Shown here: piece after piece, positions 44,209 through 52,844 of the stretch
Layout: every line of letters begins with the position of its first letter
Numbering within the stretch: the stretch's first letter is position 1
From: Saccharicrinis sp963677345
GTDB lineage: Bacteria > Bacteroidota > Bacteroidia > Bacteroidales > Marinilabiliaceae
Direction: 5' to 3'
DNA: 64,000 bases
NCBI GenBank assembly: GCA_963677345.2
Contig: CAXXLC010000028.1
Coordinates: 310,001 to 374,000 of the forward strand
Program-made: the position numbers and the translations under genes
The notes under the pieces: model-generated
What the model saw: the letters and a program-made list of their open reading frames with translations, nothing else
Databases searched by the model: none
What the model was told of the DNA's origin: nothing

Positions 44209-44808
44209 ATGAATTTTTTAGCTCACTTGTATTTATCTCATGGCATTAATCAATTAATGATTGGTAATTTCATAGGTGATTATGTAAAAGGTAAAAAATA
44301 CGAATCGTTTTCACCTGAAATTCAAAAAGGAATCCTTTTACACAGAAAGATTGATGCATACACTGATTCTCATCCCATAGTAAAAAAAAGCACTATGCGG
44401 TTTAAACCTTGCTATAACCGTTATGCTTCTGTTGTTGTTGATGTTATTTACGATCATTACCTGGCTAAATATTGGACTAATTATTCAGATGAGCCTTTAA
44501 GCAATTATGTAGATAAAGTACACTCATATTTAATAAGACATTATTTTACTTTGCCAAACCGCGTTAAAGGATTCTTACCTTTTTTGATTAAAAGCCGGCG
44601 ACTAGAGAATTATCAATTTGTTTGGGGTATTGAAAGATCGTTACGAATCATGGCCAACCATAGTTCCTTACCTGAAAAAAGTGAATGCGCCATTAAAGTT
44701 ATGACTAACCAATATGATGAACTTCAATACGAATTTGAGAGATATTTTAATGAATTACAAGAGGTTGTTTCTGAAGAAATACATCAGTTTAATCAACACA
44801 AGCCTTAA
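44209..44808 (+). CDS. ACP phosphodiesterase-like protein (AcpH/DUF479)
   Basis: The 199-residue protein has the family's opening MNFLAHLYLS and LIGNFIGDYVKGKKYESFSPEIQKGILLHRKIDAYTDSHP, rich in the His/Asp metal ligands of this HD-like fold, followed by RYASVVVDVIYDHYLAKYW. E. coli AcpH removes phosphopantetheine from acyl carrier protein. A TATCTTTA promoter-like element at 44197-44204 ends only 4 nt before the ATG, so the mRNA may be nearly leaderless. Its 3' end overlaps convergent prmC by 20 nt. Confidence 0.85.
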   Translation: MNFLAHLYLSHGINQLMIGNFIGDYVKGKKYESFSPEIQKGILLHRKIDAYTDSHPIVKKSTMRFKPCYNRYASVVVDVIYDHYLAKYWTNYSDEPLSNYVDKVHSYLIRHYFTLPNRVKGFLPFLIKSRRLENYQFVWGIERSLRIMANHSSLPEKSECAIKVMTNQYDELQYEFERYFNELQEVVSEEIHQFNQHKP

Positions 44809-45643
44809 CCATACGATCTTTACCAAACAAATCTTTTCGCAGTTCCACCCTTTTAAAACCAAGTGTATCCAACATTTGAACTGTAGCATCACCAAATGCT
44901 TCATTAATTTCAAAATACAGAGCTCCTTTAGCATTCAGGTTTGTTTTAGCAAATTCTGCAATGGCCTTATAAAAAAGCAAAGGCTCATGATCGGGCACGA
45001 ACAAAGCCAGGTGAGGTTCATAATCCAGAACATTATGCTGCATCAGTTCCTTTTCTTTGTTTAAAACATAGGGTGGATTACTTACTATTACATCAAATGT
45101 TTCTTTAATAGCTGACAGATCTAATGCATCGTGTTTTTCAAAAATAACTTGTACCTGATTTAATTCAGCATTACTTCTTGCTGTATTTAAGGCATCTACT
45201 GAAATATCCCAGGCTTTAAGCTTTGCATTGGGAATATTCTTTTTTAATATGATTGGAATACAACCTGTACCGGTTCCTACATCAAGTATTGCAGGTTGTT
45301 TACTACGGTAATCTTTAATAATCCAATGCACTAACTCTTCTGTTTCAGGACGGGGAATTAATACAGAAGAATTCACTTTAAACTTCAGATTGTAAAACTC
45401 TGTTTCTCCCAATACATACTGAATCGGAACATGACTTTGTAATTTTACTAATGCCTCCTCACAATACAAAATAATATCATCACCAAGCACCTCATCTTTT
45501 TTCATCAGAATATCCACTTTAGAATATCCTAACTTATACTCAAGAATAAGAGCAATAAAATTCCTTATTTCTTCCTGAGAAAAACAATCTTTTAGTTCAT
45601 CCTGAAAGTACGTTGATAATTGATGTATTGTTTTAATGGTCAT
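44789..45643 (-). CDS. prmC: Peptide chain release factor glutamine methyltransferase PrmC
   Basis: I choose the start MTIKTIHQLSTYFQDEL (ATG at 45641-45643), giving 284 residues. Longer in-frame readings upstream run across the divergent ribD and lack homology. An N-terminal helical domain is followed by a SAM-binding Rossmann fold (ILDVGTGTGCIPIILKK) and the catalytic NPPY motif in VSNPPYVLNKEKEL. It methylates the GGQ glutamine of release factors. The 3' end overlaps the convergent acpH-like gene by 20 nt. Confidence 0.94.
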   Translation of the reverse strand: MTIKTIHQLSTYFQDELKDCFSQEEIRNFIALILEYKLGYSKVDILMKKDEVLGDDIILYCEEALVKLQSHVPIQYVLGETEFYNLKFKVNSSVLIPRPETEELVHWIIKDYRSKQPAILDVGTGTGCIPIILKKNIPNAKLKAWDISVDALNTARSNAELNQVQVIFEKHDALDLSAIKETFDVIVSNPPYVLNKEKELMQHNVLDYEPHLALFVPDHEPLLFYKAIAEFAKTNLNAKGALYFEINEAFGDATVQMLDTLGFKRVELRKDLFGKDRMVKACVD

Positions 45644-45734
45644 AATATTTTTGTTGTGCGTCAAAAATAACCATTTTTGTGTTTTATTTCTACAATAAAC
45701 AAGGGATGAGCTCCCTATTTTACATTTCTGAAAG

Positions 45735-46787
45735 ATGAATGAAGACCAAATATATATGCAGCGTTGTTTGGAGATAGCGCAGAACGGACTGGGAAATACA
45801 TATCCAAATCCAATGGTAGGCTCTGTTATTGTATACGACAATAAAATTATAGGCGAAGGATTTCATCATAAGGCAGGAGAACCTCATGCCGAAGTAAACG
45901 CCATCCATTCGGTAAAAAATAAAGAATTACTAAAAAAATCAACATTATATGTAAACCTTGAACCCTGTGCTCATTTTGGCAAGACACCACCTTGTTCATT
46001 ATTAATTAAAGAGATGCAAATACCTAAGGTTGTAATTGGTTGTACCGATACTTTTTCCCAGGTATCAGGAAAAGGAATTAAGATGTTACAAGATGCGGGT
46101 GTTGAAGTTATAGTTGGAGTATCAGAAAAAGAAAGCAGAGAATTGAATAAGCGCTTTTTTACGTTTCACGAAAAGAAAAGACCATATATCATCTTAAAAT
46201 GGGCTGAAACAGAGGATGGTTTTATTGACATAGACAGAAGTGAAGCTGATTTTGGACAACCGACATGGATTACCAGTATTTGGGCTAAAAAACTTGTTCA
46301 CAAGTGGAGAAGACAGGAACAAAGTATTTTAGTGGGAACCAATACTGCAATAAAAGACAATCCATCCTTAAACGTGAGAGAATGGGCTGGAAATAATCCG
46401 ATAAGAATTTTAATTGACAGAACAGGAAGAGTACCGGAATCAAATCATTTATTGGATAACAGTATTGACACTATCGTTTTTACAAACAGGCTTAAAACAA
46501 ACAAGGAAAAGATTGAATATTGTGAGATATCTTTTAACAAAGATATTATTCCTCAAATAAACAATTACTTATACAGTAAAAACATTCAATCTATAATTAT
46601 TGAAGGAGGAAGAGAAATACTGCAACATTATATCGACTCAAATTACTGGGACGAGGCAAGACAATTTATTGGTAATAAATGGTTCAGCAAAGGAACTCCT
46701 GCTCCAAAATTAAACCAGTCACCAGGCAAGCTAAATACCTTAGTTAATAGCAAATTATTTTTTTACCGAAATAATAATGCCTTGTAA
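45735..46787 (+). CDS. ribD: Bifunctional riboflavin biosynthesis deaminase/reductase RibD
   Basis: The 350-residue protein has an N-terminal cytidine-deaminase-like domain with zinc ligands in GEPHAEVNAI and PCAHFGKTPPC (about residues 48-85). A C-terminal dihydrofolate-reductase-like domain has PYIILKWAETEDGFI, SILVGTNTAIKDNPSLNVR and IIIEGGREILQHYI. It carries out two steps from the GTP-derived pyrimidine toward riboflavin. No FMN riboswitch is visible in the 91-nt spacer before it, and no other rib genes are adjacent. cls follows after 47 nt. Confidence 0.94.
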   Translation: MNEDQIYMQRCLEIAQNGLGNTYPNPMVGSVIVYDNKIIGEGFHHKAGEPHAEVNAIHSVKNKELLKKSTLYVNLEPCAHFGKTPPCSLLIKEMQIPKVVIGCTDTFSQVSGKGIKMLQDAGVEVIVGVSEKESRELNKRFFTFHEKKRPYIILKWAETEDGFIDIDRSEADFGQPTWITSIWAKKLVHKWRRQEQSILVGTNTAIKDNPSLNVREWAGNNPIRILIDRTGRVPESNHLLDNSIDTIVFTNRLKTNKEKIEYCEISFNKDIIPQINNYLYSKNIQSIIIEGGREILQHYIDSNYWDEARQFIGNKWFSKGTPAPKLNQSPGKLNTLVNSKLFFYRNNNAL

Positions 46788-46834
46788 TAAATAAGTTTTA
46801 ATTTTATCTGCACAACCTAAACAACACAATCCGT

Positions 46835-48298
46835 ATGTGGTGGAATGAAAACCTGGAATCAATAATATATACCGTTTTACTTTCTGCACACCTGATTTCT
46901 ATGTTAATGGTAATAGGTGTGATGATTATGGAAAACAGGAATCCGGTTAAATCGCTTTCGTGGATTCTGGTATTACTCTTACTTCCCGGCCTGGGCATTA
47001 TTTTATATGTATTTTTTGGTCAAAATTTCAGAAAAGAAAAAATCATCAACAGGAAAGGACTAAAAAACCATGAATACATTAGTAACATTGCTCATGCGCA
47101 AACCAAGGCTTTAAATGAAAAAGATTGGCAGCAAGATGATGCAATCAAAGAAACTGAGCGCATCATTCAACTTCAACTCAACAATAGCGAGTCGGTACTA
47201 ACTTATGGAAACAAAGTGTCGCTATTAAATAATGGTGATCAGAAATTTGATTGTTTGATCGAAGAACTAAAAAAGGCTAAACATTTTATCCATCTTCAAT
47301 ATTATATCTTTTCAATAGATACCATTGGCAATACTATTAAAAATATCCTGATACAAAAAGCAAAAGAAGGTGTTGAAGTCAGGATGATAGTTGATGATGT
47401 AGGCTCATGGGAACTAAAAAGTAACTATTTTAAAAAATTAAGATCAAAAGGAATTGAGATTTATTCTTTTTTAGAAGTGCGCTTTCCTATTTTTACCAGT
47501 AAAGTTAATTATCGCAACCACCGTAAAATTGTTGTTATTGATGGTAAGATTGGCTTTTTAGGCGGAATAAACGTGGCCGACAGATATATTCATGGCGGAA
47601 CAAAATATGGTATTTGGCGAGATACACATATTAAAATTGAGGGAGATGCTGTAAACAGCCTTCAATACATCTTCTCGCTCGATTGGTACTTTGTGAGCCA
47701 AAAGGAATTAGCCGACACCAAATATTTTCCTGTAAAAAAACCGGTTGGCGACAAACTTGTACAGATTACGCCAAGTGGACCTGATACAGATTGGCCAAGT
47801 ATTATGATGGGCTTTTTTAAAATATTTACTACCGCCAGAAAATACGTGTATTTAGCTACTCCTTATTTTATGCCTAACGAAAGTGTATTGATGGCTTTAA
47901 AAACAGCGGCCATGTCTGGAGTAGATGTAAGAATCCTGATTCCTGAAAAATCAGATGCTTATATCACAAACCTATCAACAATGTCGTATCTGAAAGAGAT
48001 GATGCTGAGTGGTGTAAAAATCTACTTTTATAAAAAAGGTTTTATTCACAGTAAAGTCATTGTTTCTGATGATATCGTAACCTCTATTGGATCGGCAAAT
48101 ATGGATTTCAGAAGTTTTGAGCAAAACTTTGAAGTGACAGCCTTTGTTTATGATGAAGAATTTGCTAAAGAAGTGAAACAAACATTTATTGACGACTTTG
48201 CTGACAGCCAGAGAGTCATTTTAACCGAATGGAGAAAACGTCCGGTGAAACAAAAAGCTAAAGAATCGCTTGCCCGCTTATTAAGTCCGCTGTTATAA
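46835..48298 (+). CDS. cls: Cardiolipin synthase
   Basis: The 487-residue phospholipase-D-family enzyme has two N-terminal membrane segments (about 8-28 and 38-62). Two HKD motifs follow: NHRKIVVIDGKIGFLGGINVADRY (about 228-251) and IHSKVIVSDDIVTSIGSANMDFRSF (about 404-428). It condenses two phosphatidylglycerols to cardiolipin at the inner membrane. The gene probably reads from the ribD promoter. Its 3' end faces a 21-bp-phased repeat array and convergent hppA. Confidence 0.93.
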   Translation: MWWNENLESIIYTVLLSAHLISMLMVIGVMIMENRNPVKSLSWILVLLLLPGLGIILYVFFGQNFRKEKIINRKGLKNHEYISNIAHAQTKALNEKDWQQDDAIKETERIIQLQLNNSESVLTYGNKVSLLNNGDQKFDCLIEELKKAKHFIHLQYYIFSIDTIGNTIKNILIQKAKEGVEVRMIVDDVGSWELKSNYFKKLRSKGIEIYSFLEVRFPIFTSKVNYRNHRKIVVIDGKIGFLGGINVADRYIHGGTKYGIWRDTHIKIEGDAVNSLQYIFSLDWYFVSQKELADTKYFPVKKPVGDKLVQITPSGPDTDWPSIMMGFFKIFTTARKYVYLATPYFMPNESVLMALKTAAMSGVDVRILIPEKSDAYITNLSTMSYLKEMMLSGVKIYFYKKGFIHSKVIVSDDIVTSIGSANMDFRSFEQNFEVTAFVYDEEFAKEVKQTFIDDFADSQRVILTEWRKRPVKQKAKESLARLLSPLL

Positions 48299-48428
48299 CT
48301 ACAATTTATTAAACATTTGTGAAGCCCACACCCCTTAACCTGAACTGAACGGTACACAAAATACAATTCAAGCACCAGAAACTTAAAAAGTACAGCGCGA
48401 AAAAGGCCATACACACGCCGAAATGGAA

Positions 48429-48776
48429 GTTACCGCGGTAACATGGAATTTTGATCGGTAACATGGTGATTTTGATCGGTAACATGCAAATTTGGCCCGT
48501 AACATGCTGTTTCGGATCGGTAACATGCTGTTTCGGACAGGTAACACCGGATATTGGACGTGAAACATGGCAATTTTTACCCGTAACATATAAAATTGAT
48601 CGGTAACATGGCAATTTTTACCCGTAACATATAAAAAAGGATTGGAAACATGGCGATCTTTACCCGTAACATATAAAAAAGGATTGGAAACATGGCGATC
48701 TTTACCCGTAACAGATAAAACAGGGTTGGAAACACAACTGTTAAGACAAGAAACATTGTGTTTAGCGATAGAAATT
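48429..48776. repeat. About 17 imperfect units phased at 20-21 bp (core GTAACATG)
   Basis: GTAACA or GAAACA cores start at 48438, 48458, 48479, 48499, 48520, 48541, 48562, 48583, 48603, 48624, 48645, 48666, 48687, 48708, 48729, 48750 and a decayed one at 48771. Spacing is 21 bp, four times 20. Sequence between cores varies in the left part but becomes an alternating 42-bp dimer on the right. The array begins with the 14-bp palindrome GTTACCGCGGTAAC (48429-48442), that is, an inverted first core. It fills most of the cls-hppA gap (48299-48914); the remaining flanks show no gene. Minus-strand open frames over it are heptad-like by-products of the period, not convincing proteins. Confidence 0.9.
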
Positions 48777-48862
48777 TGTAAATCATGCTTTACAAATAAT
48801 AAAGCCGGGGTTAACACACTCGAATATCAGAGAATGTAGGTGTATGCATACTTTAAAACAAA

Positions 48863-48888
48863 AAGGCCCGGAAATATTTCCGAGCCTT
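48863..48888 (-). terminator. hppA terminator
   Basis: AAGGCCCGGAAA (48863-48874) pairs with TTTCCGAGCCTT (48877-48888); the one imperfect pair is G-U on the minus strand. It lies 26 nt past the hppA stop. Confidence 0.78.
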
Positions 48889-48914
48889 AAATTAAATATT
48901 TTTTATATTATCGG

Positions 48915-51197
48915 TTAAAAAATAGCAAAAGCCACTGTTAAACCACTCATTACTACACTAACCATTGTCATTAACTTAATTAAAATATTTAATGACGGAC
49001 CCGAAGTATCTTTAAAAGGGTCACCTACTGTATCGCCAACTACACCAGCTTTATGAGCTTCGCTACCCTTACCTCCATAATTTCCTTTTTCAATATATTT
49101 TTTAGCATTATCCCATGCGCCACCAGCATTATTTAAGAAAATTGCCAAAGTAAAACCTGTTGTTAAACCTCCCATAAGTAATCCCACTACACCGGCAACG
49201 CCAAAGACTATTCCAATTACAATAGGAACAATAATAGCTAATAATGAAGGCAATAACATTTCGCGCTGAGCTCCTTTTGTAGAAATAGCCACGCATTTTG
49301 CATATTCAGGAGTACCTGTTCCTTCCAGTATACCTGGGATTTCTTTAAACTGACGACGAACCTCATCCACCATAGAACCAGCAGCACGGCCAACCGCTTT
49401 CATAGTCATAGCACAAAAAACAAAAGCCATCATAGCCCCCATAAACAGTCCGGCTAACAACATTGGATTAAACAAAGAAAGATCATAAAAAGTAGAAAAA
49501 TCCTTTAATGTAGCCTCAGAAATAACTACTTGCTTTGCACCTTCAACCACATCTTGCGAAGAATCCAAAACAAACTGAATAGAATTTTGAATCACACTGT
49601 CACCATCTACTAAAGCGCGCTTCAACCATATTTTTACTTCCTCCATATAAGCAGCCATAAGTGCCATGGCTGTTAAAGCAGCAGAACCAATGGCAAAACC
49701 TTTTCCTGTGGCAGCAGTAGTATTTCCTAACATATCCAAAGCATCTGTTCTTTCACGAACTTCTTTAGGCAGTTCACTCATTTCTGCATTACCTCCGGCA
49801 TTATCGGCTATTGGACCAAAAGCATCAGTCGCTAAAGTAATGCCTAAAGTAGAAAGCATACCTACAGCTGCAAATCCAATTCCGTAAACACCCTCGGCAA
49901 AGTTATCAAAGCCACCAGCAAAGCCAAACGCTCCAATAATACCGGCAACAATAGTTACTACAGGAATCCATGTTGAATACATTCCTACTGCAACACCATC
50001 AATAATCGTAGTTGCTGGACCCTGCTGTGCCTGTTTTGAAATCCCTTTGGTTGGGCCATATCCATCCGAAGTATAATATTCTGTTGCTTGTCCAATAATA
50101 ACCCCGGCAACAAGACCAGAAACTACAGAACCAAAAATTCCCCAGGATATCCAATCTAATGAAGCCATTCCAGCAATGGCAATCAAAATCAATACAGAAC
50201 TACCACCAGTACCTATTAACAATGAATTCAACAAATTTTTTGCAGAAGCATCTTCCTTTGTACGAACCATAAATATTCCCACAATTGAAAGAATTATACC
50301 AATTGCAGCAACCAACATTGGTGCAATTACTTTACCCGAGATATCTCCACCATTATGTGCACTTAAAGCTGCACCAAGAGCTGCAGTAGCAAGAATAGAT
50401 CCACAATAAGATTCATAAAGGTCGGCACCCATACCGGCAACGTCACCTACATTATCACCTACATTATCAGCAATAGTTGCAGGGTTGCGGGGATCATCTT
50501 CAGGAATACCAGCTTCAACCTTACCTACAAGATCGGCACCCACATCGGCAGCTTTAGTGTAAATACCACCACCCACGCGAGCAAAAAGAGCCTGAGTTGA
50601 AGCACCCATTCCAAAGGTTAACATTGTAGCAGTAACTTCCATTAGTTTTTGTGATTCATCCATTCCGGCATGAACAAAATCTAAGCCCAGAAATGACAAA
50701 CCTGTGCTCATATGTTCAGCTGTATAAATCACTTTAGTTAATAATAAATACCAAAGCGAGATATCCAACAAACCGAAACCAACCACTACAAGTCCCATTA
50801 CGGCTCCGGAACGAAAGGCAACTTTTAAACCTTTGTTTAATGATTCGGATGCCCCCTGAGCTGTTCGGGCCGAGGCATATGTTGCTGTTTTCATTCCTAA
50901 AAACCCACAAAGTCCTGAAAAGAAACCTCCGGTTAAAAACGCAATGGGAACAAAAGGGTTTTGAACACCCATATATGCCAGGATAGTTAAGATCACAAGC
51001 AGTACGATAAATACCATTCCTACCACTTTGTACTGTCGGGTTAAATATGCCATTGCTCCATCCCTGACATGTTGAGCAATTTCTTTCATTTTATCAGTAC
51101 CTTCAGGGCTTTTCATCATACTTTTAAAGAAAAACCATGCAAATACCAGAGCTGTAAGAGAGGCAACCGGTATGATCCAGAAAAATTGTGATACCAT
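48915..51197 (-). CDS. hppA: Membrane-bound K+-dependent ion-pumping pyrophosphatase
   Basis: The 760-residue protein has about 16 membrane segments. Pyrophosphate-binding loops are EAGIPEDDPRNPATIADNVGDNVGDVAGMGADL and DAFGPIADNAGGNAEMS, with a third in KAGVVGDTVGDPFKDTSGPSLNIL. The segment GNTTAATGKG (about residues 490-499) has Ala and Gly where K+-independent enzymes have Lys and Thr, so this should be a K+-dependent type, which pumps Na+, or Na+ and H+, or H+. The pumped ion cannot be fixed from this alone. The gene is monocistronic, facing the repeat array. Confidence 0.95.
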   Translation of the reverse strand: MVSQFFWIIPVASLTALVFAWFFFKSMMKSPEGTDKMKEIAQHVRDGAMAYLTRQYKVVGMVFIVLLVILTILAYMGVQNPFVPIAFLTGGFFSGLCGFLGMKTATYASARTAQGASESLNKGLKVAFRSGAVMGLVVVGFGLLDISLWYLLLTKVIYTAEHMSTGLSFLGLDFVHAGMDESQKLMEVTATMLTFGMGASTQALFARVGGGIYTKAADVGADLVGKVEAGIPEDDPRNPATIADNVGDNVGDVAGMGADLYESYCGSILATAALGAALSAHNGGDISGKVIAPMLVAAIGIILSIVGIFMVRTKEDASAKNLLNSLLIGTGGSSVLILIAIAGMASLDWISWGIFGSVVSGLVAGVIIGQATEYYTSDGYGPTKGISKQAQQGPATTIIDGVAVGMYSTWIPVVTIVAGIIGAFGFAGGFDNFAEGVYGIGFAAVGMLSTLGITLATDAFGPIADNAGGNAEMSELPKEVRERTDALDMLGNTTAATGKGFAIGSAALTAMALMAAYMEEVKIWLKRALVDGDSVIQNSIQFVLDSSQDVVEGAKQVVISEATLKDFSTFYDLSLFNPMLLAGLFMGAMMAFVFCAMTMKAVGRAAGSMVDEVRRQFKEIPGILEGTGTPEYAKCVAISTKGAQREMLLPSLLAIIVPIVIGIVFGVAGVVGLLMGGLTTGFTLAIFLNNAGGAWDNAKKYIEKGNYGGKGSEAHKAGVVGDTVGDPFKDTSGPSLNILIKLMTMVSVVMSGLTVAFAIF

Positions 51198-51419
51198 AAT
51201 ACGTAGATTAATTTGTTTGAAATATTGAGTTAAAATTCTGATTCTGAGATTTAAGGTCTTCTAATATAATAAAATTTCAATCTTGATTGGTCTGTTTTTT
51301 GAATTAAATCCAACGAAAAACAAAAACTCCTAAGGAATTAACTTTACGTATCTTTACAAGAAAAAAAAGCGAAGGGTAGATTAGGATAAAGTGTAAATGC
51401 AACTAAAAACGTTAATAAT

Positions 51420-52088
51420 ATGACAGATTATATAGAAACAATTGAAACAGAATTTAAAAAGCAAGAAAATCCTGAAAATGCAGCTAATCAAAAGAAATAC
51501 CTAAAAAATAAATTCGAGTTCTTCGGTTTAACCACTCCACAACGAAGAGCTATTCAAAAACCTTTTTTACAGAAAGAATATTTACCCTCAAAAAATGAAT
51601 TAAAAGATATCATTATTGAATTATGGCAAAAACCACAACGTGAGTTTCAGCATTTTGCTCTGGATTTATCTTATAAATACCTCAAGAAAATTGAGAAAGA
51701 AGATATGGCGCTGTTTGAATATATGATTGTAAATAAATCGTGGTGGGATACCGTTGACGGAGTGGCACCTAAGTTGGTTGCCGGGTATTTCCTGAAATTC
51801 CCCGATCAAAGAGATGATTACACCGAAAAATGGCTGAACTCCGGTAATATCTGGCTGCAAAGATCTACCCTTATTTATCAGTTATTTTATAAAGAGGACT
51901 TAGATACCGAATTTTTAGCTCAAGCCATACATCGGCTAACAGGTACCAAAGAATTCTTTATCAACAAAGCCATCGGATGGATACTGAGACAGTACAGTAA
52001 GACCAATCCGGTTTGGGTAGAAGAGTTTGTTGAAAAAACTGAATTAAGCGGATTAAGTAAAAGAGAGGCTTTAAGATTGATTAGATAA
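51420..52088 (+). CDS. AlkD-like DNA alkylation repair (HEAT-repeat) protein
   Basis: The 222-residue all-helical protein has the AlkD-family pattern: LKNKFEFFGLTTPQRRAIQKPFL, then EFQHFALDLSYKYLKK, the diagnostic NKSWWDTVDGVAPKLVAGYFL (about 102-122), WLQRSTLIYQLFYK and FINKAIGWILRQYSKTNP. AlkD removes positively charged alkylated purines by HEAT-repeat wrapping. Conserved Trp and Asp of the active region are present. The gene is monocistronic, with a perfect terminator hairpin after it. Confidence 0.9.
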   Translation: MTDYIETIETEFKKQENPENAANQKKYLKNKFEFFGLTTPQRRAIQKPFLQKEYLPSKNELKDIIIELWQKPQREFQHFALDLSYKYLKKIEKEDMALFEYMIVNKSWWDTVDGVAPKLVAGYFLKFPDQRDDYTEKWLNSGNIWLQRSTLIYQLFYKEDLDTEFLAQAIHRLTGTKEFFINKAIGWILRQYSKTNPVWVEEFVEKTELSGLSKREALRLIR

Positions 52089-52090
52089 AA

Positions 52091-52125
52091 AAATAATGAC
52101 TGCTCTTACTTAGCAGTCATTATTT
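52091..52125. terminator. Bidirectional terminator after the AlkD-like gene
   Basis: A perfect 14-bp stem AAATAATGACTGCT/AGCAGTCATTATTT with a 7-nt loop lies between the convergent AlkD-like and lipoprotein genes. Confidence 0.85.
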
Positions 52126-52176
52126 TATTTAAGCCGTAGAAATATAGATCAATATAAAATAATACCATACAAGATA

Positions 52177-52743
52177 TTAATTCTGAATAATTAAAGTTAT
52201 ATCATCAATATAGGCATATTGAGTACCTCCATCCTCTAGAATTGAAAGACTTAAGTCACCACTTGTAGTTGCCATGCCAGTCCAATAATCACGAAACCAT
52301 TCATTATCATTCCATGGATAGGAATCATTTAATGTTACAACATGTTCTCCATTAATCCTTAACTTAATTAAACCTTCTGCTGTATCACAATCATTACAGG
52401 TTGCATTATATATCCAACCTTTAATAAATATTCTTTGACCTTTTTGAATTTGGGTAATTACACTTGAGTTCCCAGCTCCTTTATATTTCATAGAATAGCT
52501 CCCAGAATGCGATTTGGATAAACAGTTTCCAATATTTATATAACTAAACAAAGGATTATCAGAACCATCAAAATTCCAACTAATTTCAACAACATCATCA
52601 GGTTCATATTCAGCACCATCATGTAAGGAAAGCACAGCTGCTTTTAGTTGATTATCATCGGAATAATATTCACAAGATTTGTATTCATTTTTTTTACATC
52701 CGGAAACAAGTATAATACAAATAACTATAAATAATATTTTCAT
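52177..52743 (-). CDS. Small surface lipoprotein with beta-sandwich (CBM-like) domain
   Basis: The 188-residue protein has a lipoprotein signal peptide, MKILFIVICIILVSGCKKNE, with lipobox V-S-G-C. The body (ISWNFDGSDNPLFSYINIGNCLSKSHSGSYSMKYKG, FIKGWIYNAT, WTGMATTSGDLSLSILEDGGTQYAYIDDITL) has the strand order and SGSYS/YIDDITL ends of jelly-roll carbohydrate-binding modules. No ligand can be named. It lies downstream of the duplicated-module lipoprotein and the TonB receptor, behind a terminator, so it may be co-regulated only partly. Confidence 0.72.
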   Translation of the reverse strand: MKILFIVICIILVSGCKKNEYKSCEYYSDDNQLKAAVLSLHDGAEYEPDDVVEISWNFDGSDNPLFSYINIGNCLSKSHSGSYSMKYKGAGNSSVITQIQKGQRIFIKGWIYNATCNDCDTAEGLIKLRINGEHVVTLNDSYPWNDNEWFRDYWTGMATTSGDLSLSILEDGGTQYAYIDDITLIIQN

Positions 52744-52786
52744 AATAAATTAGGGTTACTTTGATTTATAAGAGCTAAAAACAAAT

Positions 52787-52814
52787 CCCCCCCCTTATAA
52801 TAGAAGGGGAGGGG
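52787..52814 (-). terminator. G-rich hairpin after the large lipoprotein gene
   Basis: A T-C8-TT tract pairs with AAGGGGAGGGGA around a 7-nt loop, leaving one bulged base. On the minus strand it follows the stop at 52845. The C8 run is a possible slippage tract, but it is intergenic. Confidence 0.65.
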
Positions 52815-52844
52815 AGATATGTATATTAAAATACTAATTGATTA

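Noticed and set aside
45644..45734. FMN riboswitch before ribD
   Set aside because: The spacer is only 91 nt and lacks the conserved multi-helix RFN pattern.
45644..45841. Longer N-terminus for prmC
   Set aside because: The added 66 residues lie antisense to ribD and its leader, have no PrmC homology, and the ATG at 45641-45643 gives the normal length.
48309..48839. Several overlapping open frames over the 21-bp array
   Set aside because: They show 7-residue periodicity dictated by the DNA repeat in more than one frame and on both strands, with no protein-like features.
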